From positions 1-37,433 of IMG/VR virus record IMGVR_UViG_3300010933_000005: a stretch of 37,433 bases of DNA. The stretch is one strand, 5' to 3'. The position numbers and the translations under genes were made by a program. Below the pieces are notes generated by a model. The model was not told the DNA's origin, searched no databases, and saw nothing but the letters and a program-made list of their open reading frames with translations. Source of the stretch: a virus. Shown one piece after another: positions 1 through 7,935 of the stretch (position 1 is the stretch's first letter; the number at the start of each line of letters is the position of its first letter).

Positions 1-111
1 GCGGGGAAGCTTCCACAAGCCCCTAATCTTTTGTCTCGCCCTGCAACGATCATCAACTACGTGATCAAGAACGTGCTTGGGGATGTAAATACTCCGGTGG
101 CGCAAGAACTG
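1..111. repeat. Terminal redundancy of a circular assembly (copy 1)
   Basis: Bases 1-111 equal bases 37323-37433 except position 105 (A here, G at 37427). The repeat lies inside one open reading frame and the frame is preserved across the junction, as expected of a circular assembly written with an overlap. It gives no evidence for physical terminal repeats on the packaged DNA. Confidence 0.93.
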
Positions 112-246
112 GCGCGTCGTCTTGCTGATCCTGACGAGTTTGCAAAACTTCTCCAACGACCCGCAAAAGACCCTTTCCGGATTGCTGCTCAGAAAGTTCT
201 ATCAGAGTCAGTGGTCGCTAACTTTTCCGCTCTATCGGAGCAATAA
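1..246 (+). CDS. C-terminal end of the internal virion/ejection-type protein that starts at 35916
   Basis: Open from base 1 in the frame that begins Ala-Gly-Lys-Leu. The same codons occur at 37323 onward, so this is the last 82 codons of the 35916 gene, cut only because the circular genome was linearised here. Rejoined, the protein is about 550 aa. A TTG at 31 could be mistaken for a start but lies inside the reading frame. The stop TAA (244-246) overlaps the next start as TAATG, so translation is probably coupled to the adaptor gene. Confidence 0.85.
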   Translation, partial: AGKLPQAPNLLSRPATIINYVIKNVLGDVNTPVAQELARRLADPDEFAKLLQRPAKDPFRIAAQKVLSESVVANFSALSEQ

Positions 247-893
247 TGGCTACATACCTTGAATGCGTAAACGATGTGCTTGTAAGACTTCGTGAGGATG
301 AGGTCAATACTGTCACGGCCAACGCTTATTCAAAGCTGATTGGTAAATTTGTCAACGACTCCAAGCGTCAGGTTGAAAACGCATGGACCTGGGAAGCACT
401 GTACGACACGATCAACGTGACGACCTCCGCGTCTACAGAGGAATACACGGTAGTTGGCTCTGGTAGGAAGTTCCGTGTATCCAGTGTGATTGATGACACG
501 AATGATGCGATTCTTAAGGCTGTCACGCTTGATCATCTTGATCGACTGACACAACTCTCAACGTCCCAGACTGGCGGGCCTTCTTTCTATGCTTTCAGCG
601 GGTCGGATGGTACGGATACAAAAGTCCGTCTTTATCCTATCCCTGACGGAATCTATACGATCAAGTTCAACCTGTTCATCCCACAAGCAGACCTGTCAGC
701 AGACGGTGACATCATTCTTATGGACAATGATTTGGTTGTCCAGGGCGCTTATGCTCGTGCGCTTGTTGAGAGAGGAGAAGATGGCGGTATTACTAGTAAC
801 GAGGCTTATCAATTGTTCCGCTCCATGATGGCAGACTTGATCAGCATGGAGAGTACTCGTTCTGGCGACCAATCTATCTGGGTGGCTTGTTAA
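246..893 (+). CDS. Head-to-tail adaptor (tail tubular protein A / gp4-like)
   Basis: 215 aa, ATG overlapping the previous stop as TAATG. The N-terminus (ECVNDVLVRLREDEVN, then FVNDSKRQVENAWTW) is the helical pattern of short-tailed phage adaptors that bind under the portal and close the head after packaging. The middle is beta-rich (SGRKFRVSSVIDD, VRLYPIPDGIYTIKF) and the C-terminus helical. Length is usual for the family. It sits between the ejection-type protein and the tail hub. Family assignment is by pattern and position, not a search. Confidence 0.75.
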   Translation: MATYLECVNDVLVRLREDEVNTVTANAYSKLIGKFVNDSKRQVENAWTWEALYDTINVTTSASTEEYTVVGSGRKFRVSSVIDDTNDAILKAVTLDHLDRLTQLSTSQTGGPSFYAFSGSDGTDTKVRLYPIPDGIYTIKFNLFIPQADLSADGDIILMDNDLVVQGAYARALVERGEDGGITSNEAYQLFRSMMADLISMESTRSGDQSIWVAC

Positions 894-2437
894 TGGCTCG
901 TTCGCTGTCTCCTTTTTTTATTCAAGCGCCCGGTTTTTACGGACTCAACACCGCTGAAAGCCCGGTAGACCTTTCCCCTAATTTTGCTCTGGAGGCGAAT
1001 AACTGCGTCATTGACAAGTTTGGACGAGTTGCCGGGCGAAAGGGATGGGTCAAAGCGAATACCGCCAGTACGGAACTATCAACTGCGCAAGTCTGTGCAA
1101 TTGGAGAAGTGATTGAAAACGATGGGACTGGAACGGTTCTTTGCGCTGGCAATAACAAGCTGTTCAAACTGTCTTCTGGCTCTCTGGTTGAATTGACTTA
1201 TGGTGGTGGTGGCGTAGCTCCTACCATTCTTGATAACAACTGGAAGTTCTGCCAACTCAACGGGGTTGGTATTTTTTGGCAGAGGAACTACGATGCCTTG
1301 ATTTACGACCCCGCTGTTTCAACGACCACATATCGAAGACTGAGCGAAAAATCAGGCTCAGCAGGTACTGTTCCTGACGCCAATGAGGCGATTTCCGCGT
1401 TTGGACGTATCTGGGCGGCAGACACTATAACTGAGCGCCAGATTGTCTATTTCTCCGACCTCCAAGCGCCTCATGTATGGACTGGCGGGACCTCTGGGAC
1501 TTTGGATATTGTTAAGATTTGGCCGCTTGGTGGCGATCAGATTGTTGCCTTGGCGGCTCACAACAACCGTCTGTTCATCATGGGCAAGAGGCAGATTCTT
1601 GTCTTTGCCAACGCTACGGACCCAGCAAATATATTCCTTGAAGACTCTATTGTCGGGATTGGATGCATCTCTCGGGACTCGGTTCAAAACATCGGAACTG
1701 ATGTTCTGTTCCTTTCCGATACGGGTGTTAGAAGTATGCTTCGCACCATTCAGGAAAAGTCCGCTCCAATGCGCGATCTTTCCAAGAACATCCGCGATGA
1801 CCTCATGCAGTATTTGAGTCTTGAAGATACCGAGGACATTAAATCTGGTTACAGCCAAGTCAACCAGTTTTATCTTTTGAGACTTCCGATTGGTAACATT
1901 ACCTATTGTTTTGATACCAGAGGAACTCTACCCGATGGCTCTGCACGGGTGACGGCTTGGCCTGACTTCTTTGCTTGTGCCTTCTTTGAAACCAGTAACC
2001 GAAAGTTTTACATCGGAAAATCTGGTTATATCGGTGAGTATTCAGGGTTTTTGGATGACACAAAAACCTACCGGATGACTTACTTCACGACATGGATTGA
2101 TTTTGGCAATCAGGTTCAGACCTCTATCCTTAAAAAGATCAGGTACACAATGATTGGTGGCGCTGCTCAGACCTTGATTTTCAAATGGGCCAAGGACTAC
2201 GAAAACTTCTATCGCTCAGAAACGAATGATATTGATGGAAGCCCGAATGCAGCTGAATACAACGTAGCTGAATACAACACGACATGGGAATACACCACTG
2301 GTATTTTTGTGGAAGAAGTATCAGTCAATGGAGGTGGATCGGGCCGGGTCTGGCAGTTTGGCTTGGAAGCAACAATCAACAATCAAAACGTCTCTATCCA
2401 AAAGCTGGAAGTAACAACCAAGGATGGTAGAATTTAA
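893..2437 (+). CDS. Tail hub/nozzle, DNA-stabilisation type protein
   Basis: 514 aa. The ATG at 893 overlaps the adaptor stop (TAATG); a TTG six bases upstream is less likely. The N-terminus (GFYGLNTAESPVDLSPNFALEANNC) followed by GRVAGRKGW is typical of podovirus tail tube B / P22 gp10-like proteins, which start with a short GLN...SP segment and continue as a beta-propeller-like domain. The remainder is beta-rich with no signal peptide or membrane segment. It would form the lower tail, below the adaptor and above the fibres. The role is inferred from pattern and order. Confidence 0.7.
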   Translation: MARSLSPFFIQAPGFYGLNTAESPVDLSPNFALEANNCVIDKFGRVAGRKGWVKANTASTELSTAQVCAIGEVIENDGTGTVLCAGNNKLFKLSSGSLVELTYGGGGVAPTILDNNWKFCQLNGVGIFWQRNYDALIYDPAVSTTTYRRLSEKSGSAGTVPDANEAISAFGRIWAADTITERQIVYFSDLQAPHVWTGGTSGTLDIVKIWPLGGDQIVALAAHNNRLFIMGKRQILVFANATDPANIFLEDSIVGIGCISRDSVQNIGTDVLFLSDTGVRSMLRTIQEKSAPMRDLSKNIRDDLMQYLSLEDTEDIKSGYSQVNQFYLLRLPIGNITYCFDTRGTLPDGSARVTAWPDFFACAFFETSNRKFYIGKSGYIGEYSGFLDDTKTYRMTYFTTWIDFGNQVQTSILKKIRYTMIGGAAQTLIFKWAKDYENFYRSETNDIDGSPNAAEYNVAEYNTTWEYTTGIFVEEVSVNGGGSGRVWQFGLEATINNQNVSIQKLEVTTKDGRI

Positions 2438-2479
2438 GTAAGGACTCACTAACTTGATTTATCAAGTGAAAGATAAACC

Positions 2480-3832
2480 ATGAGCTACACCAAGACTACC
2501 GACTTTGCCGCCAAAGACGCATTGCCTTCTGGTAACCCCAGCAAGATTGTCAAGGGGACCGAAATTGACAATGAGTTTGATGCCATTCAAGTTTCTGACG
2601 CAGCAAACCTTAAAAGAGATGGTACCGCTGCTGCTACGGCAAACATCCCCATGGGGAACTTCAAGTTCACCAGTGTAGGGAATGGATCTGCCCGTAGTGA
2701 CTCCATCAATCTTGGTCAGGTTCAGGATTCCGCTTACACCTATATCGGATCAATTTCCGGTGTAGACACGATCACCGGTAGCCTTACCCCTGCTCTTGTG
2801 GCTTACGCCGCAGGGCAGCGATTTGAGTTCGTTTCTGCCGGTGCGAATACTGGCGCTGTAACAATCAACATCAACGGCCTTGGTGCTAAAAGCATCACAA
2901 AACTTGGAACTACAGCACTAGCTGCCGGTGATATTCCTAGCGGTGCTTTGGTACAGATTGTCTATGACGGCACTCGTTTTCAACTGACGAATCTTGCTGC
3001 ACAAACTGTTGCCACTCTTGATGCTGGCGTAACAACCACTACTCAAGCTCTTTACGACAACAGCACGAAAATTGCTACTACTGCTTACGCAGATAGGGCG
3101 GTCAGGGGCGTTATTCAGTCCATCAGCGCATCCGTAGGGTCTAACGCACTGACCATCAGCGCAAGCGCCCTAACGCTTGATTTCCGCTCTACAACTCTTG
3201 GTAGTGGGACTGTTACTACTGTTTCTGGAACTCCCGCTAACCTTGTTATTTCCAGCGGTTCTACGCTTGGCACGGTAAACGGAATTCAAAGCCAGATTGT
3301 AGTCCTTGCGATTAACAATGCTGGCACGATTGAACTTGCAGCCGTCAACATGTCTGGTGGTGTTGATCTGTCAGAAACTGGACTTATCAGCACAACCGCA
3401 GAGGGTGGTGCTGGTGGTGCTGACAGTGCAACGGTGATCTACTCAACGACTGCACGCACTAACGTGGCCTATCGGGTGATTGGTATTATCCGAAGCACTC
3501 AGGCAACAGCAGGAACTTGGGCAACTGCCCCCAGCCTGATTCAAGGCGCTGGAGGTAATGCACTCACTGCAATGTCTTCTCTGGGCTATGGCCAAACTTG
3601 GCAGGACGTGACTAGCTCTCGCTCCAGCGGGACAACTTACTACAACACTACAGGTAAGCCGATTTCCGTGATTATTGAGCCGGTTACTGGAGGCTCTGAT
3701 TCTTCGGCTACTGTGAACGGTACTACTATTTTTTCTGCTCCCACAAACCTTTATTCGTTTACGGTTCCTGCGTTTCAGTCGTATTCTTCAGCTCCGGCCA
3801 GCGGAATTGCCACATGGTATGAACTTCGATAA
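2480..3832 (+). CDS. Tail fibre / receptor-binding protein
   Basis: 450 aa, low in Cys and rich in Gly, Ser, Thr and Ala. The N-terminal stretch (YTKTTDFAAKDALPSGNP then KIVKGTEIDNEFDAI) is the particle-attachment end seen on many proteobacterial phage fibres. A repetitive middle (TGAVTININGLGAKSITK) follows, then a distal domain with GYGQTWQDVTSSRSSGTTY, a common fibre tip or knob motif. It is followed by its probable assembly factor. The distal half should decide host binding. Confidence 0.85.
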   Translation: MSYTKTTDFAAKDALPSGNPSKIVKGTEIDNEFDAIQVSDAANLKRDGTAAATANIPMGNFKFTSVGNGSARSDSINLGQVQDSAYTYIGSISGVDTITGSLTPALVAYAAGQRFEFVSAGANTGAVTININGLGAKSITKLGTTALAAGDIPSGALVQIVYDGTRFQLTNLAAQTVATLDAGVTTTTQALYDNSTKIATTAYADRAVRGVIQSISASVGSNALTISASALTLDFRSTTLGSGTVTTVSGTPANLVISSGSTLGTVNGIQSQIVVLAINNAGTIELAAVNMSGGVDLSETGLISTTAEGGAGGADSATVIYSTTARTNVAYRVIGIIRSTQATAGTWATAPSLIQGAGGNALTAMSSLGYGQTWQDVTSSRSSGTTYYNTTGKPISVIIEPVTGGSDSSATVNGTTIFSAPTNLYSFTVPAFQSYSSAPASGIATWYELR

Positions 3833-3842
3833 GGACTGACTC

Positions 3843-4220
3843 GTGAAAAACTACAAAGACCCCGACAACACCCTACACGTCATCGATCCAGAGTTCGCCT
3901 ACCTGCTGCCGACCGGCTGTGTCCAGATCACCGAGCAGGAGGCAGAGGCCATCCGTGATGCAAATAAACCTATTCAGCCTGTTCCGCAATCAGTAACTAT
4001 GCGTCAAGCTCGATTGGCGCTTTTGCAGGCCGGTAAGTTACAAGCAGTGAACAACGCAATTGCTTCAATGACCGGCCCCCAAGGCGAGGCAGCACGGATT
4101 GAATGGGACTACTCTAACGAGGTGAAACGGGATCAACTGTTAACCATTTCTCTCGCACAGTCTATTGGTATGACTGAATCAGAAATGGATGCACTTTTTA
4201 TCGAGGCGGCAAAACTGTAA
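3843..4220 (+). CDS. Tail fibre assembly-like protein
   Basis: 125 aa, GTG start with AAGGA eight bases upstream. The N-terminal half resembles short phage proteins placed after fibre genes. The C-terminal half (MRQARLALLQAGKLQAVNNAI ... IEWDYSNEVKRD) matches the helical motif found in fibre assembly chaperones and XkdW-like proteins: TMRQARLAL, then a W-Y/E rich turn. Position directly after the fibre supports a chaperone or accessory fibre role; no enzymatic motif is visible. Confidence 0.6.
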   Translation: MKNYKDPDNTLHVIDPEFAYLLPTGCVQITEQEAEAIRDANKPIQPVPQSVTMRQARLALLQAGKLQAVNNAIASMTGPQGEAARIEWDYSNEVKRDQLLTISLAQSIGMTESEMDALFIEAAKL

Positions 4221-4672
4221 TGCGCGTAGCTCTATACATCGGGAAGCACACCAAGGATACGCCAAGTGTCCGTCTAGGGTGGTGGTTGACTCGCCTTGTT
4301 CAGAAAGGTGATTATCGAAACGTCACCCATGTAGAAGCTATCTTGAGAGAGTACGAGGACGGATCAGTCCTGATCGGCTCTGCAAGTCTTCGGGATGGTG
4401 GCGTTCGCATGAAACGCTGCCACCTGAACCTTGAGCATTGGGATATTGTGAACGTGCCTCAATGGAGCGCAGAGGCCGCAGAGCAGTGGTTTATTGACCA
4501 TGAAGGCGCGCCCTATGACTGGCGTGGGGCCTTTGCTTCCTGTATGCCTTTCTCGTGGGGCGAGTGGGATGAATGGTTCTGCAACGGCGCTGTTGGGGCC
4601 TCTGTAGGCTTAAAGTGCCCTGAGATTTTTGGGCCATCGCAGTTTGCGGCGATCTGCCACAGCCTCAAATGA
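4220..4672 (+). CDS. Permuted papain-like (NlpC/P60, YiiX type) enzyme
   Basis: 150 aa, starting in TAATG overlap with the previous gene. A His in VTHVEAIL (about residue 37) is followed much later by a Cys in EWFCNGAVGA. This His-before-Cys order is that of circularly permuted papain-like amidases and peptidases of the YaeF/YiiX kind. There is no signal peptide. It lies between the fibre and the lysis membrane proteins, so it may trim peptidoglycan at entry or lysis, or modify a tail protein. Activity is an inference. Confidence 0.55.
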   Translation: MRVALYIGKHTKDTPSVRLGWWLTRLVQKGDYRNVTHVEAILREYEDGSVLIGSASLRDGGVRMKRCHLNLEHWDIVNVPQWSAEAAEQWFIDHEGAPYDWRGAFASCMPFSWGEWDEWFCNGAVGASVGLKCPEIFGPSQFAAICHSLK

Positions 4673-4893
4673 AGCACTTAGGGGACAAGAAAAGCTGGGC
4701 AATCGCCTTTGTGGAGAGCCTCGGGATTTTCTTGTTCAACGCGGCTTTTGTCCCTAGTTTCTACCAAGCTCTTGGAGAGAGTGTCTCTACAGTGAGCGTT
4801 ATAATCGTCAGTGCTGGGTTGTTCCTTCTTAGGATGATCTGGTTCTATCTCAACCTTAGAATCCGCTTATTTCTTGAAAAGGGAAGGACATGA
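4669..4893 (+). CDS. Small membrane protein, holin candidate 1
   Basis: 74 aa, ATGA overlap on both sides. Two hydrophobic segments (about residues 10-33 and 40-62) are separated by a short polar turn, and the tail is basic (LRIRLFLEKGRT). Two-helix holins have this size and charge pattern. It is the first of three consecutive membrane proteins upstream of the endolysin; sequence alone does not tell which one forms the hole. Confidence 0.6.
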   Translation: MKHLGDKKSWAIAFVESLGIFLFNAAFVPSFYQALGESVSTVSVIIVSAGLFLLRMIWFYLNLRIRLFLEKGRT

Positions 4894-5246
4894 GACTAAA
4901 ACGAAAGCTGATACTTTTGTTCGCCTACGCAGCAGCTTCAAAACACGCTATAGCGGCTTCTACAGCAACAGCAGCTACTGCGGCGTTCGTATCGCATGAT
5001 TGGGTAACGTGGGCGGTTTCCGGGGTTGGGGCTGTGGCTTATAGACTTAGACACCCGGAGGTTAGCAAGGTGGTATCTGTAAGCAATGGAATCATTTCTG
5101 TCTTTTTGGGTGGACTTGGTGCACCATGGCTTGTTTCTGTCGCCGTTCCCGGAGTGAGTCAGCCGCCTTTATATCTGGCCGCATTCCTTGTTGCTCTGCT
5201 GTGGCCGTATATGTGGGATAAGTACATGCCGAGTAAAAAGGACTGA
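4890..5246 (+). CDS. Membrane protein, holin candidate 2
   Basis: 118 aa. Three to four hydrophobic stretches, starting with an Ala/Thr-rich helix after MRLKRKL, then VTWAVSGVGAVAY, then SVFLGGLGAPWL, then LAAFLVALLWPYMW, with a lysine-rich tail (SKKD). The RHPEVSKVVSVSNG segment between helices looks conserved in phage lysis cassettes as far as I recall. Overlaps its upstream neighbour by ATGA. A holin or partner role is inferred from place and topology. Confidence 0.6.
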   Translation: MRLKRKLILLFAYAAASKHAIAASTATAATAAFVSHDWVTWAVSGVGAVAYRLRHPEVSKVVSVSNGIISVFLGGLGAPWLVSVAVPGVSQPPLYLAAFLVALLWPYMWDKYMPSKKD

Positions 5247-5248
5247 TC

Positions 5249-5575
5249 ATGAATGAAGTGTTTGCTACGTGGGAAAGCATCATGCATCTGATGCTATTCG
5301 AGAGAATGCTAGTTGCATTGATAGGTGCTGGTATGTTCGTGCATTTCATCTGCATGGCGGCGGCGGCTCCTACTAAATCTCCTCCCATCGTTCTCCTTTT
5401 CCTGTGTTCTATCGTTTTCTCCGCTGTTGGCATGTTCTTCTGTGCTGTCAGTGGAGAGGTAAGGACGATGTGGACACTGCTCATTATTGGTCTAGGGTCC
5501 ATGCTTCTATTCTGGATTTGGCTCTGGAGGCAAGGTCTGCACGTTAAAGACTTTCTAGAGAAGAAGTACGGATGA
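5249..5575 (+). CDS. Membrane protein, holin candidate 3
   Basis: 108 aa with three predicted membrane helices (about residues 16-38, 46-66 and 72-94) and a basic cytoplasmic tail. The AAAAPTKSPPIVLLFLC turn is distinctive. The stop overlaps the endolysin start as ATGA, so it is translated together with the lysis enzyme. It may be the holin, an antiholin or an accessory protein of the cassette. Confidence 0.6.
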   Translation: MNEVFATWESIMHLMLFERMLVALIGAGMFVHFICMAAAAPTKSPPIVLLFLCSIVFSAVGMFFCAVSGEVRTMWTLLIIGLGSMLLFWIWLWRQGLHVKDFLEKKYG

Positions 5576-5952
5576 ACTGGTCAGACTACCCCAACTTCTC
5601 CGAGGATGAATTCCGGTGCCGTCATACCGGCAAATCTGCCATGCATCCCGACTTCATGGCACGCCTTCAAAGGCTCCGCACAGCCTACGGCAAGCCCATG
5701 AGGATTACCAGCGGATACCGTGATCCTACTCATCCCATAGAAGCCAAGAAATCCGTCCCAGGCGCTCACGCAAGTGGCAGGGCGTGCGATGTAGCCATCC
5801 GAGGCGCAGAGGCTGTAGAACTGCTAAAACTGGCCTTGCAGCACGGTTTTACAGGGATAGGCGTCCAGCAAAAGGGAGAGGGTCGGTTTCTCCATCTGGA
5901 TGATATTGAAGACGGTAGCCAGCCCCGACCGATGCTGTGGTCATATCCCTAG
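5572..5952 (+). CDS. Endolysin, peptidase M15 family (L-Ala-D-Glu or D-Ala-D-Ala type)
   Basis: 126 aa, a single M15_3-like domain. Zinc-site pattern: His66-x6-Asp73 within PGAHASGRACD and His108 in FLHLDD, with the SGYRDP loop (47-52) in front. It cuts peptide cross-links of peptidoglycan once released by a holin. No signal peptide, so holin-dependent export is expected. It starts in ATGA overlap with the upstream membrane protein. The last bases overlap the end of the opposing HNH endonuclease gene. Confidence 0.88.
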   Translation: MNWSDYPNFSEDEFRCRHTGKSAMHPDFMARLQRLRTAYGKPMRITSGYRDPTHPIEAKKSVPGAHASGRACDVAIRGAEAVELLKLALQHGFTGIGVQQKGEGRFLHLDDIEDGSQPRPMLWSYP

Positions 5953-6558
5953 TTTTATAGCAGACTGGATATCCAAGCCCATTTTGTGAACTCTGTAATA
6001 CAAGGTTTGCTGCGGAATTCCAGAGTTTCTTGACCACTCAGAAATTGATTTGCCATTGAGTAGAAGTTTGTTATAGCTCCATCTTTTTGTATTCGGAGAA
6101 TCTACTTTTTCAATTTGTATTTCTGGCAATTCTGCAAGCTCTAGTTTTCTCTTGTTGTATGCATTTATGGCTTCATCCTCTTTATCAAAAACTCCAATGT
6201 GGGAGCCTCCAATTCTTGCATACCATTTGCCGTATCGTTTTCTAATTCCTTTGCCGTAATTTGTGTTGTTTAGGTTTTGAACTTGAGAAGATACTGACCT
6301 AAGGTTTTCAAACCGATTGTCATGTCTAACGCCGTTTATGTGGTCAACAATCTCAGGCTCATCAAATCCCATAAAAATGAAAGCAAGCCTGTGAGCGTAA
6401 TGCCTTTTGCCAGCAATAGAAATCTTGATATATCCTGAGCCATTGTTGTATCCAGCAATTTCCCCAGCTTTCCCTCGTGGAGGCTTGCTGACTTTCCATT
6501 TGAAAATGCCAGTTAACGGGTCATAATCAAGAAGTGATTGCAATAGCTCTTTATTCAT
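5941..6558 (-). CDS. HNH homing endonuclease with AP2-like DNA-binding part
   Basis: 205 aa, read leftward. The N-terminus (LLDYDPLTGIFKWK), then HRLAFIFMGFDEPEIVDHINGVRHDNRFENLR, gives the HNH_3 pattern (His-Arg, then D-H-I-N-G, then N-R-x-x-N-L-R). The segment GKWYARIGGSHIGVF with DEAINAYN is AP2-like; the C-terminus resembles a helix-turn-helix tail. It lies between the endolysin and spanin genes on the opposite strand, a typical insertion of a selfish endonuclease at a gene border. GGAG precedes the chosen ATG; a start five codons upstream also exists. Confidence 0.85.
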   Translation of the reverse strand: MNKELLQSLLDYDPLTGIFKWKVSKPPRGKAGEIAGYNNGSGYIKISIAGKRHYAHRLAFIFMGFDEPEIVDHINGVRHDNRFENLRSVSSQVQNLNNTNYGKGIRKRYGKWYARIGGSHIGVFDKEDEAINAYNKRKLELAELPEIQIEKVDSPNTKRWSYNKLLLNGKSISEWSRNSGIPQQTLYYRVHKMGLDIQSAIKLGI

Positions 6559-6592
6559 ATCTCCATTATACACAATTTGCTGGAGTTACTGA

Positions 6593-7039
6593 TTGAAAAT
6601 CGCCCTACTCTCCGCAGGCGCTGCCGCAATCGTTGCAAGCATAGCCACATGGCAGGTGCAAGATTACCGCTATGGAGAGAAAATCCAAGAGGCCCGCGCA
6701 GAGCAATCCGAATCCGCACGCAAAGCCATGGAATACATGCAACGCGAGTATCAGGCAGACATTGAACGAAAGGACAAGGCACTCAATGAAGCTACTCAAC
6801 GCGCCCAAAAGAACATGGCTCTTGCTCGTGATCTTGATTCCAATGTTGACAGCTTGCGCGCCGAGCTTGATTCAGCCAGAGCCGAAATGCCCGCCAAAAG
6901 TTGCGATGCCGTCCGTAACTACGCAAACGCCCTCGATGACGTATTCCGAGAAAGCATCGAGCGATATTCAGGCTTGGCGAAAGAAGCTGACAGATGCGTC
7001 TCGGACGTCAGACTGATGCAGGATGCTTGGCCGGAATGA
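6593..7039 (+). CDS. Rz: i-spanin (Rz-like)
   Basis: 148 aa. The N-terminal membrane anchor (about residues 3-20, IALLSAGAAAIVASIATW) is followed by a long charged coiled coil (30-140, rich in Glu, Arg and Ala), the build of inner-membrane spanins. The TTG start is chosen because it sits seven bases after GGAG and begins the hydrophobic anchor. It works with the nested Rz1 to fuse inner and outer membranes after endolysin action. The HNH gene upstream separates it from the rest of the lysis cassette. Confidence 0.82.
   Translation: MKIALLSAGAAAIVASIATWQVQDYRYGEKIQEARAEQSESARKAMEYMQREYQADIERKDKALNEATQRAQKNMALARDLDSNVDSLRAELDSARAEMPAKSCDAVRNYANALDDVFRESIERYSGLAKEADRCVSDVRLMQDAWPE
6786..7016 (+). 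CDS. Rz1: o-spanin (Rz1-like lipoprotein), nested in Rz
   Basis: 76 aa, entirely inside the Rz gene in another frame. It starts MKLLNAPKRTW, then a hydrophobic signal (LLLVILIPM) and lipobox L-T-A-C with the lipidated Cys at residue 24. The mature part is rich in Pro and Lys (PEPKCPPKVAMPS), usual for Rz1. An ATG further upstream in this frame (6672) would add 38 polar residues in front of the signal and is rejected. Embedded Rz1 genes are known from lambda. Confidence 0.85.
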   Translation: MKLLNAPKRTWLLLVILIPMLTACAPSLIQPEPKCPPKVAMPSVTTQTPSMTYSEKASSDIQAWRKKLTDASRTSD

Positions 7040-7205
7040 AATGAATGGTTAGATTTTTCAATTGATTATCATCTGTTTTTTGCCAAGAAACAGATTCAAC
7101 TGACACCAGATTAATTCCTAGTTTGTTTGGAATAACCTCTAAAGGCAGTGGGCATTCTTTTTTGCCTTCAATAATATCTGCAATTGTTGCACACTCAAAT
7201 CCCAT
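7008..7205 (-). CDS. Hypothetical 65-aa protein, last gene of the leftward early operon
   Basis: ATG preceded by AAAGGA at good spacing. A short soluble protein with a Cys near each end of the first third (FECATIAD, KKECPLPLEVIP). Its end converges with Rz, overlapping by about 30 bases. No family recognised; kept because of its ribosome-binding site and place at the end of the minus-strand gene series. Confidence 0.5.
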   Translation of the reverse strand: MGFECATIADIIEGKKECPLPLEVIPNKLGINLVSVESVSWQKTDDNQLKNLTIHFIPAKHPASV

Positions 7206-7245
7206 ACATTTCCTTTTCGTTGAGTAGACAATGATTAGTTTTCCA

Positions 7246-7524
7246 TCACATCCACTCCGGTTTCTTACAAGCCACTATAGCCTTACTAGCCTTGCATCTA
7301 GAGTCATCAAACCAGCACTGACAAGACTTCCGCATTTGCTTGTGTAGCTCGATCTTGGCGTCTTTCTTGGCCTGCTGGTGGATTTCATGGTGTTGTCTCA
7401 TATCCGCGTACCTCATGGTAAACGGAACCCATATAAACCCTGCTAGCAGGACTAGGACGACGATTGAGCCTAGCCGATCCACAGCACCACCATAAGCGCT
7501 ACAGCAGCCACAGCACAGCCCCAC
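7246..7524 (-). CDS. Small membrane protein with Cys-rich ends
   Basis: Up to 92 aa. A hydrophobic helix (SIVVLVLLAGFIWVPF) is followed by a charged, His- and Lys-rich tail ending CKKPEWM. The ATG at 7524 overlaps the preceding gene by 55 bases; a GTG at 7482 would give 78 aa starting VDRLGS and a more normal 13-base overlap, so the true start may be there. One membrane helix, tail probably outside or in the periplasm. Function unknown. Confidence 0.5.
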   Translation of the reverse strand: MGLCCGCCSAYGGAVDRLGSIVVLVLLAGFIWVPFTMRYADMRQHHEIHQQAKKDAKIELHKQMRKSCQCWFDDSRCKASKAIVACKKPEWM

Positions 7525-7643
7525 ATGACAATCTTGTCCTGCTTGTCAAAAGGCCGCTTCTCAGGCGCATCAATCGGGTCTGCATCGTAGAGGAATACGC
7601 ACTCATTGAGAGTGCGCGGAGTGGTGGAGTGGCTGGGTTTCAT
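7470..7643 (-). CDS. 57-aa single-helix membrane protein
   Basis: Begins MKPSHSTTPRTLNEC, with a polar N-terminal domain containing DADPIDAPEK. It ends in one strong hydrophobic helix (VMWGCAVAAVALMVVLWIG) that runs to the stop, so it is tail-anchored. The start overlaps the stop of the upstream gene as ATGA, which supports translation. No known family. Confidence 0.6.
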   Translation of the reverse strand: MKPSHSTTPRTLNECVFLYDADPIDAPEKRPFDKQDKIVMWGCAVAAVALMVVLWIG

Positions 7644-7933
7644 TGCTTTGCCGCCTCAATAGCTTTCTTGGCTGCCGCTTCATCCTCATGAAAGACGCAA
7701 TAACCACCACGACCGCCATGAGCCTTAACAATTGATTTTGCCAAGTTAGACCATTCGCTAGTGTTTTGGAATGCCTTTGCAATAATGTAAACGATCACTG
7801 CAACGCCACCGAAAACGATGATGGATGTAAGGATTTTTGTGCTGTAATGAAGTGCAACCCACCAGATCGCTACAGTACTTGCATCGCCACTGATTTTGCT
7901 GATGGTTTCGAGAATGAGTTTAAGTTCTTCCAT
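7640..7933 (-). CDS. Membrane protein, 97 aa
   Basis: N-terminal acidic helix (MEELKLILETISKI), two hydrophobic segments (about 20-30 and 36-55, KILTSIIVFGGVAVIVYIIAK as one), then a soluble C-terminal helix ending EDEAAAKKAIEAAKQ. ATGA overlap with the next gene. Possibly a holin-like or superinfection-related membrane protein, but nothing in the sequence decides this. Confidence 0.6.
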   Translation of the reverse strand: MEELKLILETISKISGDASTVAIWWVALHYSTKILTSIIVFGGVAVIVYIIAKAFQNTSEWSNLAKSIVKAHGGRGGYCVFHEDEAAAKKAIEAAKQ

Positions 7934-7935
7934 GA

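Noticed and set aside
1-111. Direct terminal repeats of the packaged genome
   Set aside because: The repeat lies inside one gene whose frame continues across the junction, as for an arbitrary cut of a circular assembly; no sign of packaging signals.
2480-3832. Diversity-generating retroelement target at the fibre gene
   Set aside because: No reverse transcriptase and no template repeat near the fibre gene.
6555-6600. Own promoter of the leftward HNH gene (TATAAT just before its start)
   Set aside because: TATAAT is only a few bases from the start codon and lacks a -35 box; the transcript would be nearly leaderless.
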